Assembly (NCBI GenBank): GCA_964396895.1
Contig: CAYNGJ010000021.1
Coordinates: forward strand, 11,428-75,427
Direction: 5' to 3'
Source of the DNA: UBA2334 sp964396895
GTDB taxonomy: Bacteria; Pseudomonadota; Gammaproteobacteria; Burkholderiales; Burkholderiaceae_C
Length of the DNA stretch: 64,000 bases
The position numbers were made by a program, and so were the translations under genes. The notes beneath the pieces were generated by a model. That model was not told the origin of the DNA and made no database searches. It worked only from the letters and a program-made list of their open reading frames with translations. Within the stretch, counting starts at the first letter, position 1. Each line of letters begins with the position of its first letter. Shown here piece after piece: positions 20,594-29,777 of this stretch.

Positions 20594-22654
20594 ATGACCG
20601 CACCGCAACCCAACCCCCTGCTCAATTTCCAAGACCTTCCGCTGTTCGATGCCATCACACCGGCGGCCATCGGTCCCGCCATGGATGCACTGCTGGCCCA
20701 GGCCAGCGCCGCACTGGAAACGGTCACCGCCCCATCGTTCCCCGCTGAGTGGGTGGGCATCTCCCGTACGCTGGACACCAGCACCGAGCGCTTGGGCAGG
20801 GCCTGGGGAGCGGTCAATCACCTCAACAGTGTGGCCGACACCCCCGAGCTGCGTGCCGCTTACAACGAAGCCTTGCCCCGCATGACCGAGTTTTGGACAC
20901 GGCTGGGCGCAGATGAGCGCCTCTACGCCAAGTACAAGGCCATGGACGTGGGCACCCTCACGCCCGAGCAGCGCCAGGCACACACCAATGCCATGCGCGG
21001 CTTCGTGCTGGGAGGGGCCGATTTGCAGGGTGAGGCCAAAATGCGTTTTGCCGAATTGCAGGAGAAGCAGGCCGAATTGACCCAAAAGTTCAGCGAAAAC
21101 TCGCTGGATGCCACCGATGCGTTTGCCCTCTATGCCACCGACGACGAGATGGCCGGGGTACCCGATGACATCCGCTCCACCGCCAGGCAAGCGGCCGAGG
21201 CCGATGGCAAAGCAGGGCACAAATTGACCCTGAAAATGCCCTGCTACCTGCCCGTGATGCAGTTCGCAGAGAACGCTGGCCTGCGTGAGCGCCTCTACCG
21301 GGCACACACCACCCGCGCCAGCGATCAGGCTGCCCCCGAGTTCCAACAGTTTGACAACACCGCAGTCATGCAAGCGCTGTTGGACCTGCGCCGGGAAGAA
21401 GCGCAGTTGCTGGGCTACCCACACTTCGCCCACGTGTCCCTGGTGCCGAAAATGGCCGAATCACCCGACCAGGTGGTGAGCTTTTTGCGCGAACTGGCCC
21501 AAAAGGCCAGGCCCTATGCCGAGCAAGATGTGGCCGACATGCGCGCCTTTGCTACCGCAGAGCTGGGCCTGGACGACCCGCAGCCCTGGGACTGGTCCTA
21601 CATCGCCGAAAAACTGAAAGAAACACGTTTCGCCTTCAGCGAACAAGAGGTCAAAACCTATTTCACTGCACCCAAGGTACTGCAAGGCCTGTTTGGCATC
21701 ATCGAAACGCTGTTCGAAGTCAGCATCCGCCCCGACACGGCCCCCACCTGGCACCCCAGCGTGCAATTTTTCAGGCTGGAAAGGTCAGGCGCATTGGTGG
21801 GACAGTTCTACCTCGATCTGGCCGCTCGCAACGGCAAACGGGGCGGTGCCTGGATGGACGACGTGCGCGCCCGCTGGCTGCGCCCCGACAGCGGCGCGTT
21901 GCAAACCCCGGTGGCCCACCTGGTGTGCAACTTCGCCGAGGGTGTGGACGGCAAACCCGCCCTGCTCACGCACGACGATGTCATCACCCTGTTCCACGAA
22001 TTCGGTCACGGCCTGCACCACCTGCTCACCCAGGTGAACGAGCGCGACGTGTCTGGCATCAGCGGGGTGGAGTGGGATGCGGTGGAGTTGCCAAGCCAGT
22101 TCATGGAAAATTTCTGCTGGGAATGGGACGTGCTCAAGCACATGACGGCCCATGTGGACACTGGTGAACCCCTGCCCCGCGCCTTGTACGACAAGATGCT
22201 GGCCGCCAAAAACTTCCAAAGTGGGTTGCAGACCCTGCGCCAGGTGGAATTTTCGCTGTTTGACATGCTGCTGCACCTCGACCAAGCGCCCCTGGTGGAC
22301 GGCCAACCCGACGTGATGGCCTTGCTCAACCAAGTCCGGCAAGAAGTGTCTGTGTTGCAGCCTCCGGCCTACAACCGCACACCCAACACCTTCGGCCACA
22401 TTTTCTCGGGGGGTTATGCGGCGGGCTACTACAGCTACAAATGGGCAGAAGTGCTGTCTGCCGATGCGTATGCCGCTTTTGAAGAGGCCGCAGCCACCAC
22501 GGGTACCACCGTCAACCGCGACACGGGTCGGCACTACCGGCAAACCATTCTGGAAGCGGGAGGCAGCCGCCCGGCCATGGCTTCGTTCAAGGCGTTCCGC
22601 GGGCGTGAACCTTCCCCCGATGCCCTGCTCAGACACCAGGGCATGGCCGGTTGA
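20594..22654 (+). CDS. prlC: Oligopeptidase A, M3 metallopeptidase
   Basis: 686 residues, typical of OpdA. Zinc site LFHEFGHGLHH at about residues 465-475, with the third ligand in the following helix (SGVEWDAVELPSQFMENFCW, shown in part). It degrades short peptides in the cytoplasm, including cleaved signal peptides. The start MTAPQPNPLLNFQDLPLFDAI is the family N-terminus. The gene is 21 bases downstream of yhbY, so they may be cotranscribed. Confidence 0.96.
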   Translation: MTAPQPNPLLNFQDLPLFDAITPAAIGPAMDALLAQASAALETVTAPSFPAEWVGISRTLDTSTERLGRAWGAVNHLNSVADTPELRAAYNEALPRMTEFWTRLGADERLYAKYKAMDVGTLTPEQRQAHTNAMRGFVLGGADLQGEAKMRFAELQEKQAELTQKFSENSLDATDAFALYATDDEMAGVPDDIRSTARQAAEADGKAGHKLTLKMPCYLPVMQFAENAGLRERLYRAHTTRASDQAAPEFQQFDNTAVMQALLDLRREEAQLLGYPHFAHVSLVPKMAESPDQVVSFLRELAQKARPYAEQDVADMRAFATAELGLDDPQPWDWSYIAEKLKETRFAFSEQEVKTYFTAPKVLQGLFGIIETLFEVSIRPDTAPTWHPSVQFFRLERSGALVGQFYLDLAARNGKRGGAWMDDVRARWLRPDSGALQTPVAHLVCNFAEGVDGKPALLTHDDVITLFHEFGHGLHHLLTQVNERDVSGISGVEWDAVELPSQFMENFCWEWDVLKHMTAHVDTGEPLPRALYDKMLAAKNFQSGLQTLRQVEFSLFDMLLHLDQAPLVDGQPDVMALLNQVRQEVSVLQPPAYNRTPNTFGHIFSGGYAAGYYSYKWAEVLSADAYAAFEEAAATTGTTVNRDTGRHYRQTILEAGGSRPAMASFKAFRGREPSPDALLRHQGMAG

Positions 22655-22715
22655 GCCCGCGCGTCCACGCCTTGGCCGCCCTGCACCGAATACCAAAACC
22701 CACGAGGCCCTGGTC

Positions 22716-23414
22716 ATGACCCCATTGCCCACCGTTTCCATTGGACGCCGCCTGCCCTGCGTGCGGCACGCCGCCCTGGCGTTTTGGCTGGCGGCGGCGG
22801 CCCTGTCCGCCCAAGGGCAGCAGGTGTACAAAATCACCGGACCCGACGGCAAGGTCACGTTCTCTGACAAACCGCCGGCCAACACCCCGGCCACGGTGAC
22901 GGGCAGCGTGGGCGACACCAGTGGCAACGCCACCCCCAACCTGCCCTTTGAGCTTCAGCAGGTGGCCAACAAATACCCCGTCACGCTGTACACCACCGCC
23001 AACTGCGGACCGTGCGAATCGGGCCGCCGCCTGCTGGTGCAGCGCGGGGTTCCCCACACCGAGAAAACGGTGATCACCAACGACGATCTGGCGGCTTTTG
23101 CCCGCATTTCCAAGGACGGCGGTTTGCCATTGCTGACCATTGGCGGGCAGCACATCAAGGGCTTTGCCGCCACCGAGTGGTCTGGCTACCTGGATGCGGC
23201 GGGTTACCCCAAGCAGTCCGTCCTGCCCGCCGCGTATCGACCCGCAGCGGCGGCACCGCTGTCGCCGCTGAAAATCGCCCCAGCCACCGCAGCCACGACC
23301 ACAGGCACAACGGCCGACGATGTCGCCCCCGCGCGCAAGCGCCCCACCCCACCCACCCCACCCACCGCGCCCAGCAACGACCGCAGCAACAACCCAGCGG
23401 GCATCCGCTTCTGA
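22716..23414 (+). CDS. Exported DUF4124 protein with glutaredoxin-like domain
   Basis: 232 residues. A signal peptide (about 1-33, LAFWLAAAALSAQG) is followed by a short DUF4124 segment (QQVYKITGPDGKVTFSDKPP), then a glutaredoxin fold with redox motif NCGPCESGRRLL and the cis-Pro loop GGLPLLTIGGQ. The C-terminal 60 residues are Ala/Thr/Pro-rich and probably disordered. It is likely a periplasmic thiol redox protein or a structural relative; reaction and partner are unknown. It lies 61 bases after prlC. Confidence 0.85.
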   Translation: MTPLPTVSIGRRLPCVRHAALAFWLAAAALSAQGQQVYKITGPDGKVTFSDKPPANTPATVTGSVGDTSGNATPNLPFELQQVANKYPVTLYTTANCGPCESGRRLLVQRGVPHTEKTVITNDDLAAFARISKDGGLPLLTIGGQHIKGFAATEWSGYLDAAGYPKQSVLPAAYRPAAAAPLSPLKIAPATAATTTGTTADDVAPARKRPTPPTPPTAPSNDRSNNPAGIRF

Positions 23415-23466
23415 CCCGCAGAGGGGCCCACCACAAGCCCGATCGAAGGGCCGTGCAGCATCGGGA

Positions 23467-24165
23467 TCAGGCGTAGGAAATGGTTTTCACGCCACTGGCC
23501 GTGCCCATCAGGCAGACCGTGGCCTTTTGGTGGGCAAACACCCCCACCGTCACCACGCCCGGCCACTGGTTGACTTGGCTCTCGAACGCCAGCGGATCGG
23601 CGATGCACAGGCCCGTCACATCCAGAATGTGCTGGCCGTTGTCGGTGACCAGGGGCTGACCGTCTTTCAAGCGCACCGTGGCGGTGCCGCCCATGGCCGC
23701 AAACTGCCGGGCAATCCGTTGCGAGGCCATGGGAATGACCTCCACCGGCAGGGGAAATTGACCCAATGAGGCCACCAGTTTGCTTTCATCGACGATGCAC
23801 ACAAACTGGTGGGACTGGGCGGCCACGATTTTTTCGCGCGTGAGGGCCGCGCCACCCCCTTTGACCATGTGGCCCTGGCCGTCGATTTCGTCGGCACCGT
23901 CGATGTACACCGCCAATTCGGGTACGGCGTTGGAGTCAAACACGGCAATGCCCAGGGCCTTCAGGCGTTGCGTGGAGGCCTCGGAGCTGGACACCGCCCC
24001 CTTGATCTGGTCCTTGATGCTGGCCAGCGCATCGATGAATTTGTTGACCGTGGAGCCTGTGCCCACGCCCACGATGCTGCCAGGGGTAACGTACTGCAAG
24101 GCCGCCTGGCCCACCAGTGTTTTCAGTTCATCTTGGGTCAGGGTGGGGGTGGCGGCAGCGTTCAT
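23467..24165 (-). CDS. rpiA: Ribose-5-phosphate isomerase A
   Basis: 232 residues from ATG at 24165. It interconverts ribose 5-phosphate and ribulose 5-phosphate in the pentose phosphate pathway. Family motifs are GSIVGVGTGSTVNKFIDAL, SSEASTQRL, YIDGADEID (catalytic Asp) and KGGGAALTREKIVA. The frame runs 21 codons upstream of the chosen start without conservation. It is divergent from pyrD with 79 bases between the two starts. Confidence 0.96.
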   Translation of the reverse strand: MNAAATPTLTQDELKTLVGQAALQYVTPGSIVGVGTGSTVNKFIDALASIKDQIKGAVSSSEASTQRLKALGIAVFDSNAVPELAVYIDGADEIDGQGHMVKGGGAALTREKIVAAQSHQFVCIVDESKLVASLGQFPLPVEVIPMASQRIARQFAAMGGTATVRLKDGQPLVTDNGQHILDVTGLCIADPLAFESQVNQWPGVVTVGVFAHQKATVCLMGTASGVKTISYA

Positions 24166-24244
24166 GGCGTGTGGGATGGAAAAAGAAGAAGCGGGGATGA
24201 GGGAAAATCCCCGCCCAGTGAATGTCAAAACCCTGGATTATCCA

Positions 24245-25330
24245 ATGCCCCTGCTGCCCTACGCCCTGGCCCGCCCCTTCCTGTTTGGCCTTGACCCCGA
24301 AAAAGCGCACGAACTGACCCTGCAAGGCCTGGCCACTGGCCAGAACACGCCCTTGCAGTGGGCCTGGTGCAGCACCCGGATCGATGACCCGCTGACGGTG
24401 GCGGGCATTGCATTCCCCAACCGTGTGGGCTTGGCCGCCGGCTTGGACAAAAACGCCCACTGCATCGACGGCTTGGGTGCCATGGGTTTTGGTTTTGTGG
24501 AGGTGGGCACCGTCACACCCTTGGGCCAACCCGGTAACCCCAAACCCCGCATGTTCCGCCTGCCCCAGGCCGATGCGCTCATCAACCGTCTGGGCTTCAA
24601 CAACGACGGCCTCGCCGCCTTCCTGACCAACGTGCGCCAGGCCCGCTGCCGCCAGCCCGGTCAGCACCACCCCATGCGCTTGGGGCTGAACATCGGCAAA
24701 AACGCCACCACCGCCATGGAGGATGCCGCCAAAGACTACCTCGCTTGTCTGGACGGCGTGTACCCGCACGCGGACTACGTGACCATCAACATCTCCAGCC
24801 CCAACACCAAGAACCTGCGCGCCCTGCAAAGCGATGACGCACTCGACGCCCTGCTCGACGCCCTCTCGGTCCGGCGCGAGGCGCTGGCCCGCGAACACGG
24901 CAAACACATTCCCCTGTTTGTGAAGATTGCCCCCGACCTCGACGATGAACAGGTGGCCAGCGTGGCCCACACCCTGCAGCGCTACGGCTGCGGTGCCGAC
25001 GGCCAACCCAACCAGGCCTGGGGCCTGATTGCCACCAACACCACCCTGGACCGCAGCGCCGTGCTCGAGCTGCCCCATGCGGACGAGGCGGGTGGCCTGT
25101 CGGGGCGGCCAGTGTTTGAAAAGAGCAACCAGGTGATTCGCCAACTGCGCGCCGCCTTGGGCCCAGGCTTTCCGATCGTGGGCGTGGGCGGCATCCTGAG
25201 TGGCGACGACGCGGTGGCCAAGGTGCGCGCCGGCGCAGACCTGGTGCAGATTTACACCGGGCTGATATACCGGGGCCCAGCCCTGGTGCGCGAAGCCGCA
25301 TTGAGCATCAAAAATGCCTCCAACGCTTGA
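24245..25330 (+). CDS. pyrD: Dihydroorotate dehydrogenase (quinone), class 2
   Basis: 361 residues. The start at MPLLPYALARPFLFGLDPEK gives the class 2 N-terminal membrane-associating helix. FMN-binding and catalytic motifs: VGLAAGLDKNAHCIDGLGAMGFGF (given in pieces: AAGLDKN, GFGFVEVGT), NINISSPNT-type VTINISSPNTKNLR with the nearby catalytic Ser, and GVGGI and QIYTGLIYRGP at the C-terminus. It feeds electrons from dihydroorotate to quinone in pyrimidine synthesis. The last codons and stop lie inside a dispersed repeat that begins at 25324. Confidence 0.96.
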   Translation: MPLLPYALARPFLFGLDPEKAHELTLQGLATGQNTPLQWAWCSTRIDDPLTVAGIAFPNRVGLAAGLDKNAHCIDGLGAMGFGFVEVGTVTPLGQPGNPKPRMFRLPQADALINRLGFNNDGLAAFLTNVRQARCRQPGQHHPMRLGLNIGKNATTAMEDAAKDYLACLDGVYPHADYVTINISSPNTKNLRALQSDDALDALLDALSVRREALAREHGKHIPLFVKIAPDLDDEQVASVAHTLQRYGCGADGQPNQAWGLIATNTTLDRSAVLELPHADEAGGLSGRPVFEKSNQVIRQLRAALGPGFPIVGVGGILSGDDAVAKVRAGADLVQIYTGLIYRGPALVREAALSIKNASNA

Positions 25331-25358
25331 TGAATATGTCGTTTCAGCTATTGTTTTG
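25324..25358 (+). repeat. Copy of a dispersed AT-rich intergenic repeat
   Basis: Begins CGCTTGATGAATATG and ends CAGCTATTGTTTT. It matches 63750-63785 and, inverted, 27445-27479. Here it overlaps the pyrD stop codon. Confidence 0.45.
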
Positions 25359-25416
25359 AAAAACACCGGTACACCGAAAGTGCCTGGTGCTCAGCCCCGT
25401 GGCACCGCGGGCTGAA

Positions 25417-26538
25417 TCAGTCAGCGAGCAGAACAGCCACGTGCTCGCCCAGTGCCAGGGCACTCGTCAGCCCTGGAGACTCGATGCCAAACAGGTTGAC
25501 GAGGCCCGCCACGCCATGCACGGCAGGGCCGTCGATGCGGAAATCGGGCGCTGCCTCGCCGGGGGCATGGATCTTGGGACGCACACCGCTGTAGCTGGGG
25601 GCCAATGCGCCGTCGGGCAGGCCGGGCCAGTAGCGGCGCACTTCGGCATAAAAGCCCTCTGCCCGGGCGGGGTCCACGCGGTAGTCGATGTGCTCGGGCT
25701 GTGTCACCGTCAGCCACTCCAGATCGGGACCAAACTTGGCCTGACCGCCCAGGTCCAGCGTCAGGTGCACCCCCAGCCACGCATCCTGCGGCGCGGGATA
25801 AATCAGGTGGGTGAACGGTGCTTTTCCCTGCAAGCTGTAGTAGCTGCCTTTGGCAAAGTGTTCGGTAGGCACGTGCTCGGGCGCCAAACCTTGGATACTG
25901 CGCGCCACCTGACAGGCGTGCAACGCGGCGGCATTGACCACGGTGCGCGCCTGCACCATCACATCGGGCTGCCCAGGGCTACGCACCGTGAGCACCAGGC
26001 CACCGGGCACCACTTGTCCCTGCACCACCGCAGAATCCACGGCCACCATGCCGCCGGCATTCTCCAGATCCGCCTGCAAGGCAAGCATCAGTCCGTGGCT
26101 GTCCACAATGCCCGTGGTGGGGGAATACAGCGCGGCCAGGCATTGGAGTGCCGGTTCTTTTTCTTGTGCCTGTGCCGCCGTCAGCCGCTCCACCGGCACA
26201 CCATTGGCCTGGCAGCGCGCCTCCAGGGCGGCCAAACCGGGCAGTTGGGCCTCATCGGTCGCCACCACCAGCTTGCCGCAGGCGCGCACGTCCACGCCGC
26301 GGTCGGCACAGAACGCGTACAGCAAGTCCTTGCCGCGCACGCACAGGCTGGCCTTCAGTGAGCCAGGGGGGTAGTACAGCCCGGCGTGGATCACTTCGCT
26401 GTTGCGCGAGCTGACCCCCGTGCCAATGGCCTGCTCTTTTTCCAGCACCATGACCTCGCGGCCCGCCTGGGCCAGCGCCCTGGCCACTGCCAGGCCCACC
26501 ACGCCAGCGCCGACCACCACCACATCAAGTTGCTCCAT
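25417..26538 (-). CDS. FAD-dependent oxidoreductase, L-2-hydroxyglutarate oxidase-like
   Basis: 373 residues from ATG at 26538 (MEQLDVVVVGAGVVGLAVAR). The N-terminal Rossmann motif GAGVVGLAVARALA and SSRNSEVIHAGLYYPPGSLK are characteristic of the LhgO/L2HGDH branch of the DAO family. The C-terminal HGVAGLVNLFGIESPGLTSALALG closes the FAD site (quoted in part: NLFGIESPGLTS). It should oxidise a 2-hydroxy acid, probably L-2-hydroxyglutarate, to the keto acid; D-amino-acid or glycerol-3-phosphate relatives cannot be excluded. A terminator lies between its start and tRNA-Val, so it has its own promoter in that short space or depends on readthrough. Confidence 0.87.
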   Translation of the reverse strand: MEQLDVVVVGAGVVGLAVARALAQAGREVMVLEKEQAIGTGVSSRNSEVIHAGLYYPPGSLKASLCVRGKDLLYAFCADRGVDVRACGKLVVATDEAQLPGLAALEARCQANGVPVERLTAAQAQEKEPALQCLAALYSPTTGIVDSHGLMLALQADLENAGGMVAVDSAVVQGQVVPGGLVLTVRSPGQPDVMVQARTVVNAAALHACQVARSIQGLAPEHVPTEHFAKGSYYSLQGKAPFTHLIYPAPQDAWLGVHLTLDLGGQAKFGPDLEWLTVTQPEHIDYRVDPARAEGFYAEVRRYWPGLPDGALAPSYSGVRPKIHAPGEAAPDFRIDGPAVHGVAGLVNLFGIESPGLTSALALGEHVAVLLAD

Positions 26539-26558
26539 CGCGGACTCCAGAAGGACAA

Positions 26559-26590
26559 AAACCAACGGCTCCCGAGGGAGCCGTTGGTTT
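26559..26590 (-). terminator. Intrinsic terminator after tRNA-Val
   Basis: A 13-bp perfect stem ACCAACGGCTCCC/GGGAGCCGTTGGT with a two-base loop, followed on the minus strand by a T-run. It lies 9 bases past the tRNA 3' end. Confidence 0.9.
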
Positions 26591-26598
26591 GGTTGTAG

Positions 26599-26673
26599 TG
26601 GTGGGTGATGCAGGGTTTGAACCTGCGACCCCTGCCGTGTGAAGGCAGTGCTCTACCGCTGAGCTAATCACCC
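26599..26673 (-). tRNA. tRNA-Val (anticodon CAC)
   Basis: A 75-base cloverleaf on the minus strand with encoded CCA. Acceptor stem GGGTGAT/ATCACCC, D-stem GCTC/GAGC, anticodon stem CTGCC/GGCAG with loop TTCACAC giving CAC, and T-arm GCAGG-TTCAAAC-CCTGC. It reads the GUG codon, abundant in this GC-rich genome. Confidence 0.95.
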
Positions 26674-26682
26674 GAGCCTTAA

Positions 26683-26710
26683 ATTATACACAGAATTCAG
26701 GCGGTTTCAG
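26683..26710 (-). promoter_or_regulatory. Sigma-70 promoter of tRNA-Val
   Basis: On the minus strand TATAAT (26688-26683) lies 9 bases before the mature tRNA, with CTGAAA (26710-26705) 16 bases upstream. The -35 element overlaps the last codons of dnaQ. The layout equals that of the tRNA-Pro promoter. Confidence 0.6.
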
Positions 26711-27422
26711 CGGGCTCGTGCCGACGCCACACGGTTTTGCCTTTGCAGGCTTTGTCCAGGTCGGCCAGCACGGTGGCATGGGCCTGCAATTCCGCCGCAT
26801 TGCCGTGCACCACCGGCAGCTGGAACTGCCGCAGGTCCACCGCGAGCGCCGCGTGGACGTGGGTTTGCGTATCGTCGCTGGGCGCGGTGTCGATGACCAG
26901 CGCGTTTTGCCCCCGGGTCATGTTGATGTACACGTCGGCCAGCAACTCGGCGTCCAACAGCGCGCCGTGCAGCGTGCGCCCGGAGTTGTCCACCTCCAAG
27001 CGGCCGCACAGCGCGTCCAGGCTGTTGCGCTTGCCGGGGAACATTTCCTTGGCCATGACCAGCGTGTCGATCACCCCGCCCACGTGTTCCCCCACTTTGC
27101 CCAAGCCCAGCCGCTCCAGCTCCTTGTTCAGGAAGCCGATGTCGAACGGCGCGTTGTGGATGATGAGCTCGGCGCCGGACAGAAAATCCAGCAACTGGTG
27201 AGCGATGGCGGCGAACTTGGGTTTGTCGCGCAAAAACTCGTCGGCAATGCCGTGCACGCGCAAGGCCCCTTCATCGCTGTTGCGCTCGGGGTTGATGTAG
27301 AGGTGCAGGTTATTGCCCGTGAGCTTGCGGTTGAACAGTTCCACGCACCCCACTTCTATGATGCGGTCCCCTGTTTCAGCCGACAGGCCAGTGGTTTCGG
27401 TGTCCAGAACAATCTGTCGCAT
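26697..27422 (-). CDS. dnaQ: DNA polymerase III epsilon subunit (3'-5' proofreading exonuclease)
   Basis: 241 residues. DEDDh exonuclease: Exo I VLDTETTGL (residues 5-13), Exo II around IHNAPFDIGFLNKEL, Exo III HGALLDAELLADVY with the His and Asp. The C-terminal segment would bind the polymerase alpha subunit. It removes misincorporated bases during replication. It lies downstream of the isc cluster on the same strand with 68 bases between, and its 3' end carries the -35 of tRNA-Val. Confidence 0.95.
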   Translation of the reverse strand: MRQIVLDTETTGLSAETGDRIIEVGCVELFNRKLTGNNLHLYINPERNSDEGALRVHGIADEFLRDKPKFAAIAHQLLDFLSGAELIIHNAPFDIGFLNKELERLGLGKVGEHVGGVIDTLVMAKEMFPGKRNSLDALCGRLEVDNSGRTLHGALLDAELLADVYINMTRGQNALVIDTAPSDDTQTHVHAALAVDLRQFQLPVVHGNAAELQAHATVLADLDKACKGKTVWRRHEPAETA

Positions 27423-27444
27423 GTTGGGCGTTTCAGTTTCTCAC

Positions 27445-27479
27445 AAAATATAGCTATGACATCAATATCATCAAGCGCT
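27445..27479 (-). repeat. Copy of the dispersed AT-rich repeat
   Basis: On the minus strand it begins AGCGCTTGATGATATTGATG and ends TAGCTATATTTT, related to 25324-25358. It fills the gap between fdx and dnaQ. Confidence 0.4.
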
Positions 27480-27490
27480 GGTGGCCAATT

Positions 27491-27829
27491 TCAATGATTT
27501 TCTTTGGCATGGTTGATGGTGTAGCGCGGAATTTCCACCGTCACGTCCTGTTGCCCCAGCACCGCCTGGCAGCTCAGGCGGGACTGTGGCTCCAGGCCCC
27601 ACGCGCGGTCCAGCAGGTCTTCTTCGGTTTCGTCCAGTTCGTTGAGGGAGTCGAAGCCCTGGCGCACCACCACGTGGCAGGTGGTGCAGGCGCAGCTCAT
27701 GTCACAGGCGTGTTCGATGTTGATCTGGTGGTCCAGCAGCGCTTCACAGATGGTGGTGCCCGCCGGCGCGTCGATGCGGGTCCCGGTGGGGCAGTACTCG
27801 GGGTGCGGGAGGATGTGGATGGTGGGCAT
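27491..27829 (-). CDS. fdx: ISC-type [2Fe-2S] ferredoxin
   Basis: 112 residues, adrenodoxin type. The cluster ligands are in CDMSCACTTCHVV plus a distal cysteine in RLSCQAVLG. It supplies electrons for Fe-S cluster assembly on IscU. It is the last gene of the isc cluster, 30 bases after hscA. The usual iscX is not seen behind it. Confidence 0.95.
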   Translation of the reverse strand: MPTIHILPHPEYCPTGTRIDAPAGTTICEALLDHQINIEHACDMSCACTTCHVVVRQGFDSLNELDETEEDLLDRAWGLEPQSRLSCQAVLGQQDVTVEIPRYTINHAKENH

Positions 27830-27859
27830 GGGTGAACAATCAAAAGGGAAGAAGGCCGC

Positions 27860-29755
27860 TCACAAGGCTTCGATCTGCCGACCGGACAGCGCGCGGCTGA
27901 TGCCACGGTTCATGCGCAGCGCGGCAAATGCCTCGGTGCCCTTGGCCAGCGCCTGGGTGCTGGCCTCGATGTCGGCGGCCACGTTGGAATCGGCCACCAC
28001 CTGGCGCAACTGACCCATGAGGGTGTCGATGGCCTGGCGCTCGGCATCGTCCAGCAAGTCGCCGTCGGCTTTCAATGCGCTGGCCGTGGCCAGCAGCATG
28101 CGGTCCGCGTCCACTCGGGCCTCGACCAGTGCACGCGCCTGCATGTCGGCCTGGGCCGTGGTGAAGCTGTCCTGGAGCATTTGGGCAATTTGTTCGTCCG
28201 ACAGGCCGTAGGCGGGCTTGACGGTGATGGACGCCTCCACGCCCGTGCCCTGCTCGCGGGCGGTCACGCCCAGCAGGCCATCGGCATCAATGGTGAAGGT
28301 CACCCGGATGCGGGCCGCGCCTGCCGCCATGGGGGGTATGCCGCGCAGCTCGAACCGCGCCAGGCTGCGGCAATCGGCCACGAGGTCGCGCTCACCCTGG
28401 ACCACGTGCAGCGCCAATGCGGTCTGACCGTCTTGGTAGGTGGTGAAGTCCTGCGCCAGGGCGGCGGGAATGGTGGTGTTGCGCGGCACGATGCGCTCCA
28501 CCAACCCACCCATGGTTTCCAACCCCAGGGACAGAGGGATGACGTCCAGAAGCAGCAATTCGCCATCGGGGTTGTTGCCCGCCAGTTGGTTCGCCTGGAT
28601 AGCAGCGCCCAAGGCCACCACCTCGTCGGGGTTGAGGTTGGTCAGCAGCGGTTGCCCGAAAAAATCGGCCACGGCCTGACGCACGGCAGGCATGCGGGTG
28701 GAGCCTCCCACCATGACCACGCCTTGCACGTCGGTTTTGTCGAGCCGGGCATCGCGCAGCGCTTTGCGCACCGCTGACAGGGTGCGCGCCGTCAACGGCT
28801 GTGTGGCCGCCGCCAGTTGCGCCCGGTTGGCCTGCAGCGTGAGCGCACCCTGTGCCACGCTCACCACCTGGGTCACGGGCGTGGCATCGTCGGGCGCGGC
28901 ACTCAGGCGCTCTTTCATGGCACGGGCGGCCTGTTGCAGGGTGGCACGGTCCAGGGCACTGGCCTGTGGCAGCCATTCGGGGTGACCGGCCTCGACCATG
29001 AGCCAGTCGAGCAAGGCGCGGTCGTAGTCGTCACCGCCCAGCGCGGAGTCTCCGCCGGTGGCGACCACCTCAAACACCCCTTGCGTGAGCTTGAGGATGG
29101 AAATGTCGAACGTGCCGCCCCCCAGGTCAAACACGGCGTAGGTGCCCTCGCTCCCGTTGTCCAGACCATAGGCGATGGCGGCCGCCGTGGGCTCGTTGAT
29201 GAGCCGCATGACGTGAATGCCTGCCAACTGCGCCGCATCTTTGGTGGCTTGCCGCTGGGCGTCGTCAAAGTAGGCAGGCACGGTGATGACCGCACCGAAC
29301 AGCTCGTCGTCAAACGTGTCCTCGGCCCGGTAGCGCAACGTGGCCAGAATATCGGCACTCACGTCGATGGGGGTTTTTTCGCCGCCGACGGTCTGGATGG
29401 TGGCCATGCCAGGGCGGTCCAGCACGGTGTATGGCAAGCGGTCCACCTGGGCCACGTCGGCGCGCAGGCGGCCCATCAGCCGCTTGACCGACACGACAGT
29501 GTTGGTCGGGTCGTGCAGCTGGTTGGCCAACGCATCAAACCCAATCTGCCGCCCTGCCCCGTCGCCAGTCGGCGACAGGTAGCGCACCACGCTGGGCAAT
29601 ATGACGCGCCCGGCATCATCGGGCAAACAGTCGGCCACCCCATGGCGCACAGCGGCCACCAGTGAGTGGGTGGTGCCCAGGTCGATGCCCACCACCACGC
29701 GACGCTGGTGCGGATCGGGCGATTGCCCAGGTTCGGAAATTTGCAGTAATGCCAT
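27860..29755 (-). CDS. hscA: Fe-S assembly chaperone HscA (Hsp70 family)
   Basis: 631 residues. Nucleotide-binding domain with GIDLGTTHSLVA near residue 24, AVITVPAYFDDAQRQATKDA (part), VFDLGGGTFDISIL and VMVGGSTRMPAV, then a substrate-binding domain with DVIPLSLGLETMGG and a helical lid. It acts with HscB on the LPPVK-type motif of IscU to release Fe-S clusters to apo-proteins. The gene is 22 bases after hscB. Confidence 0.96.
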   Translation of the reverse strand: MALLQISEPGQSPDPHQRRVVVGIDLGTTHSLVAAVRHGVADCLPDDAGRVILPSVVRYLSPTGDGAGRQIGFDALANQLHDPTNTVVSVKRLMGRLRADVAQVDRLPYTVLDRPGMATIQTVGGEKTPIDVSADILATLRYRAEDTFDDELFGAVITVPAYFDDAQRQATKDAAQLAGIHVMRLINEPTAAAIAYGLDNGSEGTYAVFDLGGGTFDISILKLTQGVFEVVATGGDSALGGDDYDRALLDWLMVEAGHPEWLPQASALDRATLQQAARAMKERLSAAPDDATPVTQVVSVAQGALTLQANRAQLAAATQPLTARTLSAVRKALRDARLDKTDVQGVVMVGGSTRMPAVRQAVADFFGQPLLTNLNPDEVVALGAAIQANQLAGNNPDGELLLLDVIPLSLGLETMGGLVERIVPRNTTIPAALAQDFTTYQDGQTALALHVVQGERDLVADCRSLARFELRGIPPMAAGAARIRVTFTIDADGLLGVTAREQGTGVEASITVKPAYGLSDEQIAQMLQDSFTTAQADMQARALVEARVDADRMLLATASALKADGDLLDDAERQAIDTLMGQLRQVVADSNVAADIEASTQALAKGTEAFAALRMNRGISRALSGRQIEAL

Positions 29756-29777
29756 AAATGAATAAAAAGGGCGCCGC

